A DNA stretch of 18,241 nt from JAVVHH01 sp964657565 (GTDB lineage: Bacteria; Pseudomonadota; Alphaproteobacteria; Acetobacterales; Acetobacteraceae), in NCBI GenBank assembly GCA_964657565.1, contig CAZZVQ010000105.1:1-18241 (forward strand). Reading direction: 5' to 3'. The notes under the pieces were generated by a model. It had not been told where the DNA came from. It saw only the letters and a list, made by a program, of their open reading frames with translations, and did not search any database. A program made the translations under genes and the position numbers. Positions 15,514 to 18,241 of the stretch are shown one piece after another. Each line of letters starts with the position of its first letter. Positions within the stretch are counted from its first letter, which is position 1.

Positions 15514-16615
15514 GGCTGGCGATCCTCGTGGTCGTGGATGAGAACTCGGAGGGGAGCGGCGTGCCGTCGGCGCCGAACACGCGCTCGGCCTCGCCCTCCC
15601 AGCGTATCGTGACCGCCGTGCCGGGTGCCGGCAGCGCCGCACCCTGGCCGGTGCCGTCGCGCACGATCAAGTCCAGCCCGGGCGCCACCTGCACCAGATA
15701 TTCCCTGACCGCCCCGAGATAGCTGGCCAGCGTCACCGTGCCGGCGACCGTGCCCGGCCCGCCCTGACCCGGCGGCGCCAGCGACAACCGCTCCGGCCGC
15801 AACGCCAGCGTCCCAGGTCCGGTGCCCCCATAGCGGCCCGCCAGATGCAGCGTCGCCCCGTCGGCCGCGAACCGGTCGCCGCGCAGCGCGCCGGGCACCA
15901 TGGTGCTGCGCCCGATGAAGCCGGCGACGAACGGGTTGGCGGGGCGCTCGTACAGATCCTCCTGCGTGCCGACCTGCTGCACGCGACCGTCCTTCATCAC
16001 TACCAGCCGGTCGGCCATCGCCATCGCCTCGTCCTGGTCGTGCGTGACCATGATGGTGGTCAGCCCCCCCGCCTTCTGCAGCAGCCTGATGTCGCGCCCC
16101 ACCGCCCCGCGCAGCGCGGCGTCCAGGTTGGACAGCGGCTCGTCCAGCAGCAGCAGCCGCGGCTCGATCGCCAGCGCCCGCCCGAGCGCTACACGCTGCT
16201 GCTGCCCGCCCGACAGCTCTCGCGGATAGCGGCCGGCCAGCGCCTCCAGCCGGGTCAGCCGCAGCATCTCCGCGACCCGGGCCGCGATGGCGGGCGGCTT
16301 CATTCCCCGCATCTCCAGCCCGAACGCCAGGTTGCGCGCCACCGTCAGATGCGGGAACAGCGCGTAGCTCTGGAACACCAGGCCGAGGTCGCGCCGATGC
16401 GCCGGCAGCCCGAGGATGGAGCGCCCGTCGAGCAGGATGTCCCCCTCGCTGGCCTCGACGAAGCCGGCGATCATCCGCAGCGTGGTAGTCTTGCCGCAGC
16501 CCGACGGGCCCAGCAACACGATCAGCTCGCCCTGCGCGATCTCGAGATTGACGTCCGCGACGGCCGTGGATGGCCCGTAGCGCTTGGCCAGATTGCGGAG
16601 CGTAACGGTGCTCAA
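15506..16615 (-). CDS. ABC transporter ATPase, PotA-like (spermidine/putrescine family)
   Basis: A 369-residue ATPase. Walker A is at 36-43 (GPSGCGKT), the Q-loop is Gln82 (GLVFQSYALFPHLTV), the signature LSGGQ at 134-138, Walker B ends in Asp158-Glu159, the D-loop is SNLDA, and the H-loop is His192 (MVTHDQDEAMAMADR). A C-terminal TOBE/OB region from about 265 to 360 is typical of the polyamine/iron/sulfate importer ATPases and often carries regulation. The start is TTG at 16615, overlapping the TGA of the permease (TTGA, 16612-16615); the first residues MSTVTLRNLAKRYG fit the family N-terminus exactly. The much longer open frame to 17632 is antisense readthrough and is rejected. It energises the two Pot-type permeases flanking it. 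Confidence 0.95.
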   Translation of the reverse strand: MSTVTLRNLAKRYGPSTAVADVNLEIAQGELIVLLGPSGCGKTTTLRMIAGFVEASEGDILLDGRSILGLPAHRRDLGLVFQSYALFPHLTVARNLAFGLEMRGMKPPAIAARVAEMLRLTRLEALAGRYPRELSGGQQQRVALGRALAIEPRLLLLDEPLSNLDAALRGAVGRDIRLLQKAGGLTTIMVTHDQDEAMAMADRLVVMKDGRVQQVGTQEDLYERPANPFVAGFIGRSTMVPGALRGDRFAADGATLHLAGRYGGTGPGTLALRPERLSLAPPGQGGPGTVAGTVTLASYLGAVREYLVQVAPGLDLIVRDGTGQGAALPAPGTAVTIRWEGEAERVFGADGTPLPSEFSSTTTRIASHA

Positions 16616-17442
16616 GCGATCGCCCGAGTGACGGGGACGAAGCGGTCGAGCAATAAGAGAGCGCCCCCGACCAGCACCACCTGCACCACCGCCACCGCCG
16701 CCACCAGCGGATCGATGTGGTATTGCAGGTACGACAGCACCGAGATCGGCAGCGTCGTCATGCCCGGCGCCGTCAGGAACAGCGTCATCTCCAGGTTCTC
16801 GAACGAGACGATGAAGGCGAACAGCGCCCCGGCCACGATGCCGCCCCGCATCGCCGGCAGCGTCACCCGCCAGATCACCCGCACCGGCGAGGCACCCAGG
16901 CTGGCCGCCGCCTCCTCCGCTGCCGCGTCGGTATTGGCCAGCGCAGCCAGGCACAGCCGCACCACCCAGGGCAGCGTGATCAACACATGCGCCGCCACCA
17001 TCAGCCCGGTGGTGCCGCTCAGCGCCCACTCCGTCCGCTCCTCGATCAGCACCGCCAGCACGAAGACGGCCAGCCCGATCGCCACCCCCGGAATGGTCAG
17101 CGGCGCCAGCAGCAGCGTGCTGACCGCCGCGCGGCCCCAGAACCGATACCGCGTCAGCGCGATCGCCGCCGGCACGCCGAGGGCCAAGCTGATCCCGGTG
17201 GCGACCAGCGCCGTGATCAGGCTGGTCCGCAGCGCCGCCCCGAAGGTCGGGATGATGCCCTCGAACCAGTGCAGCGTGTAGCCCTTCGGCGGAAACGAGA
17301 TCAGCGTCTCGTCGAACACGCTGAGATACACCGTCAGCACCAGCGGCAGGAAGATCGCGACCACCCCGACGCCCACCAGCACGCGCGTGCCGATCCGCCC
17401 GAGCCCCTCGCTCCAGTTGATGCGGCTTTGCTCCATGAGCAT
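16612..17442 (-). CDS. ABC transporter permease, PotC type (spermidine/putrescine-like)
   Basis: An inner-membrane permease of about 276 residues with six helices. PotC features are the first helix VLVGVGVVAIFLPLVLTVYLSVFDE, the segment FPPKGYTLHWFEGI, LGVPAAIALTRYRFWGR, the EAA loop EEAAASLGASPVRVIWRVTLPAMRGGI, and SFENLEMTLFLTAPGMTTLPI. It is the first gene of the transporter group and lies opposite the M24 peptidase, with only 47 bases between starts. ATG codons at 17442 and 17436 are both possible and neither has a clear Shine-Dalgarno; a TTG at 17478 would run into the peptidase ribosome site and is unlikely. Its stop overlaps the ATPase start. Confidence 0.92.
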   Translation of the reverse strand: MLMEQSRINWSEGLGRIGTRVLVGVGVVAIFLPLVLTVYLSVFDETLISFPPKGYTLHWFEGIIPTFGAALRTSLITALVATGISLALGVPAAIALTRYRFWGRAAVSTLLLAPLTIPGVAIGLAVFVLAVLIEERTEWALSGTTGLMVAAHVLITLPWVVRLCLAALANTDAAAEEAAASLGASPVRVIWRVTLPAMRGGIVAGALFAFIVSFENLEMTLFLTAPGMTTLPISVLSYLQYHIDPLVAAVAVVQVVLVGGALLLLDRFVPVTRAIA

Positions 17443-17476
17443 AGCGTGGCACAGGATCGCCGCGTTGTGCACCGCC

Positions 17477-17483
17477 AAAGGAG
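17477..17483 (+). promoter_or_regulatory. Ribosome binding site of the M24 peptidase
   Basis: AAAGGAG lies six bases before the ATG at 17490, close to the ideal sequence and spacing. It fixes the start in preference to in-frame ATG codons at residues 17 and 20. Confidence 0.7.
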
Positions 17484-17489
17484 AGCAGG

Positions 17490-18241
17490 ATGGTTCTAGG
17501 CGTCGGCGGATCGAACTTCGCGGCCGAGTTGGCGGGGATGGCGCCCATGACGGCCGCCGCCGTCCCGATCGGGGTCCCGGAATACCAAGCCCGCATCGCC
17601 AAGGCGCAGGCGCTCATGCGCGAACAGGGCATCGACGCGCTCTACCTCGATACCTCCACCAACCTGCGCTACTTCACCGGCATCGACCTCAAGCTCACCG
17701 AGCGGCTGCACGGCGCCGTCATCCCGGCGAGTGGCGACCTCGCCTATCTCAGCCCCACCTTCGAGGAGCCGAAGACCCGCGAGCTCATCCGCTTCGGCGC
17801 CGACATCCGCTGCTGGGAGGAGCACGAGGACCCGACCGCGCTCGTCATCGAGACCGTGCGCAGCAAGGGCATCGACAGCGGCACCATCGCGCTCGACCCG
17901 GCCGCCCCGTTCTTCACCGTCGACGGGCTCCGCCGGGCCGGCAACAGCTTCGGCTTCGTCTCCGCCACCTCGATCACCGCGTCCTGCCGCCAGGTGAAGT
18001 CGCCCGCCGAGGTCGCGCTGATGCAGATCGCCATGGACATCACCATGAAGGTGCACGAAGCCACGGCGCGCTGCCTAGCGCCCGGCATGGGCACGGCCGA
18101 GGTCCAGGGCTTCATCGACGCCGCCCACCGCAAGCTCGGCGGCGTCCCCGCCAGCCGCGCCGTGCAGTTCGGCGAAGCCACCGCCTATCCGCACGGCGTC
18201 CCCTACGACCAGACGCTGGCCGACGGCGACATGGTGCTCGT
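17490..18241 (+). CDS. M24-family metallopeptidase (Xaa-Pro aminopeptidase/creatinase type), 3'-truncated by the window
   Basis: The first 250 residues of a pita-bread-fold enzyme; the frame is open to the window end. The creatinase-type N-terminal domain (about 27-165) begins VPEYQARIAKAQALMREQGIDALYLDTSTNLRYFTGI. A linker VKSPAEVALMQIAMDITMKVHEA leads into the catalytic domain. There FGEATAYPHGVPYDQTLADGDMVLV carries the conserved His235 of the PHG motif; the metal-binding Asp, His and Glu residues lie beyond the edge. M24 members cleave X-Pro peptides, creatine, ectoine or other C-N bonds, so the substrate stays open. It is transcribed away from the Pot-type importer, an arrangement that allows shared control in the 47-base spacer. 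The role may be hydrolysis of an imported amide or peptide (inference). Confidence 0.93.
   Translation, partial: MVLGVGGSNFAAELAGMAPMTAAAVPIGVPEYQARIAKAQALMREQGIDALYLDTSTNLRYFTGIDLKLTERLHGAVIPASGDLAYLSPTFEEPKTRELIRFGADIRCWEEHEDPTALVIETVRSKGIDSGTIALDPAAPFFTVDGLRRAGNSFGFVSATSITASCRQVKSPAEVALMQIAMDITMKVHEATARCLAPGMGTAEVQGFIDAAHRKLGGVPASRAVQFGEATAYPHGVPYDQTLADGDMVL

Noticed and set aside
17443..17489. Possible sigma-54 promoter (TGGCAC at 17447)
   Set aside because: No TTGC follows at the required five-base spacing; the nearest TTGTGCA is 13 bases away.
16616..17632. Extension of the PotA-like ATPase frame to 17632
   Set aside because: It overlaps the whole PotC-type permease gene in another frame. 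The ATPase family N-terminus starts at the TTG at 16615.

Overview
The window is 18.2 kb of uniformly GC-rich DNA from a draft assembly, with a 100-N scaffold gap at 9198-9297. Codon use, TTG/GTG/CTG starts on overlapping stop codons, and palindromic intergenic repeats of the TCGTCAC...CCGGGTCAAGCCCGG type suggest an alphaproteobacterium, probably Rhodospirillales/Acetobacteraceae-like. That placement is inference; no rRNA or marker gene is present. No tRNA, rRNA, CRISPR array, transposase, integrase or phage gene was seen.

Layout. Almost everything is on the minus strand, so the transcriptional order runs from right to left. At the right edge (+ strand) is a truncated M24 metallopeptidase (17490 to the end). 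It diverges from a polyamine-type (Pot-like) ABC importer in the order PotC-type permease, ATPase, PotD-type binding protein, PotB-type permease (17442 to 13628). Next come a family-5 (peptide/nickel type) binding protein with no permease of its own (13603-11990), a palindromic repeat, and two tandem NtaA/SnaA/DszA-type flavin-dependent monooxygenases (11863-10529 and 10520 to the gap). After the gap is a complete LivJHMGF branched-chain amino-acid-type importer (gap to 3642). LivJ lost its N-terminus in the gap, and repeats lie between livH and livM. An Fpg/Nei DNA glycosylase with a TTG start (3584-2721) follows livF. A double palindrome (2653-2721) separates it from a small convergent antibiotic-biosynthesis-monooxygenase-fold gene (2328-2636, +). 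That gene diverges from a serine hydrolase/crotonase pair (2258-286, minus). The first 285 bases hold at most the proline-rich tail of an unidentified gene and an AT-rich palindrome.

How the genes may work together. Two complete importers, one orphan binding protein, two FMN monooxygenases, a peptidase, a crotonase and a serine hydrolase look like an uptake-and-catabolism region for organic nitrogen or sulfur compounds. No substrate can be read from the sequence. The most useful observations are: the gap splices two unrelated genes into one false ORF; livF probably starts at a CTG missed by simple ORF calling; LivM is unusually long and may contain a degenerate duplication; the crotonase lacks both catalytic glutamates; and repeats sit on a stop codon (nei) and on a ribosome-binding region (livM).
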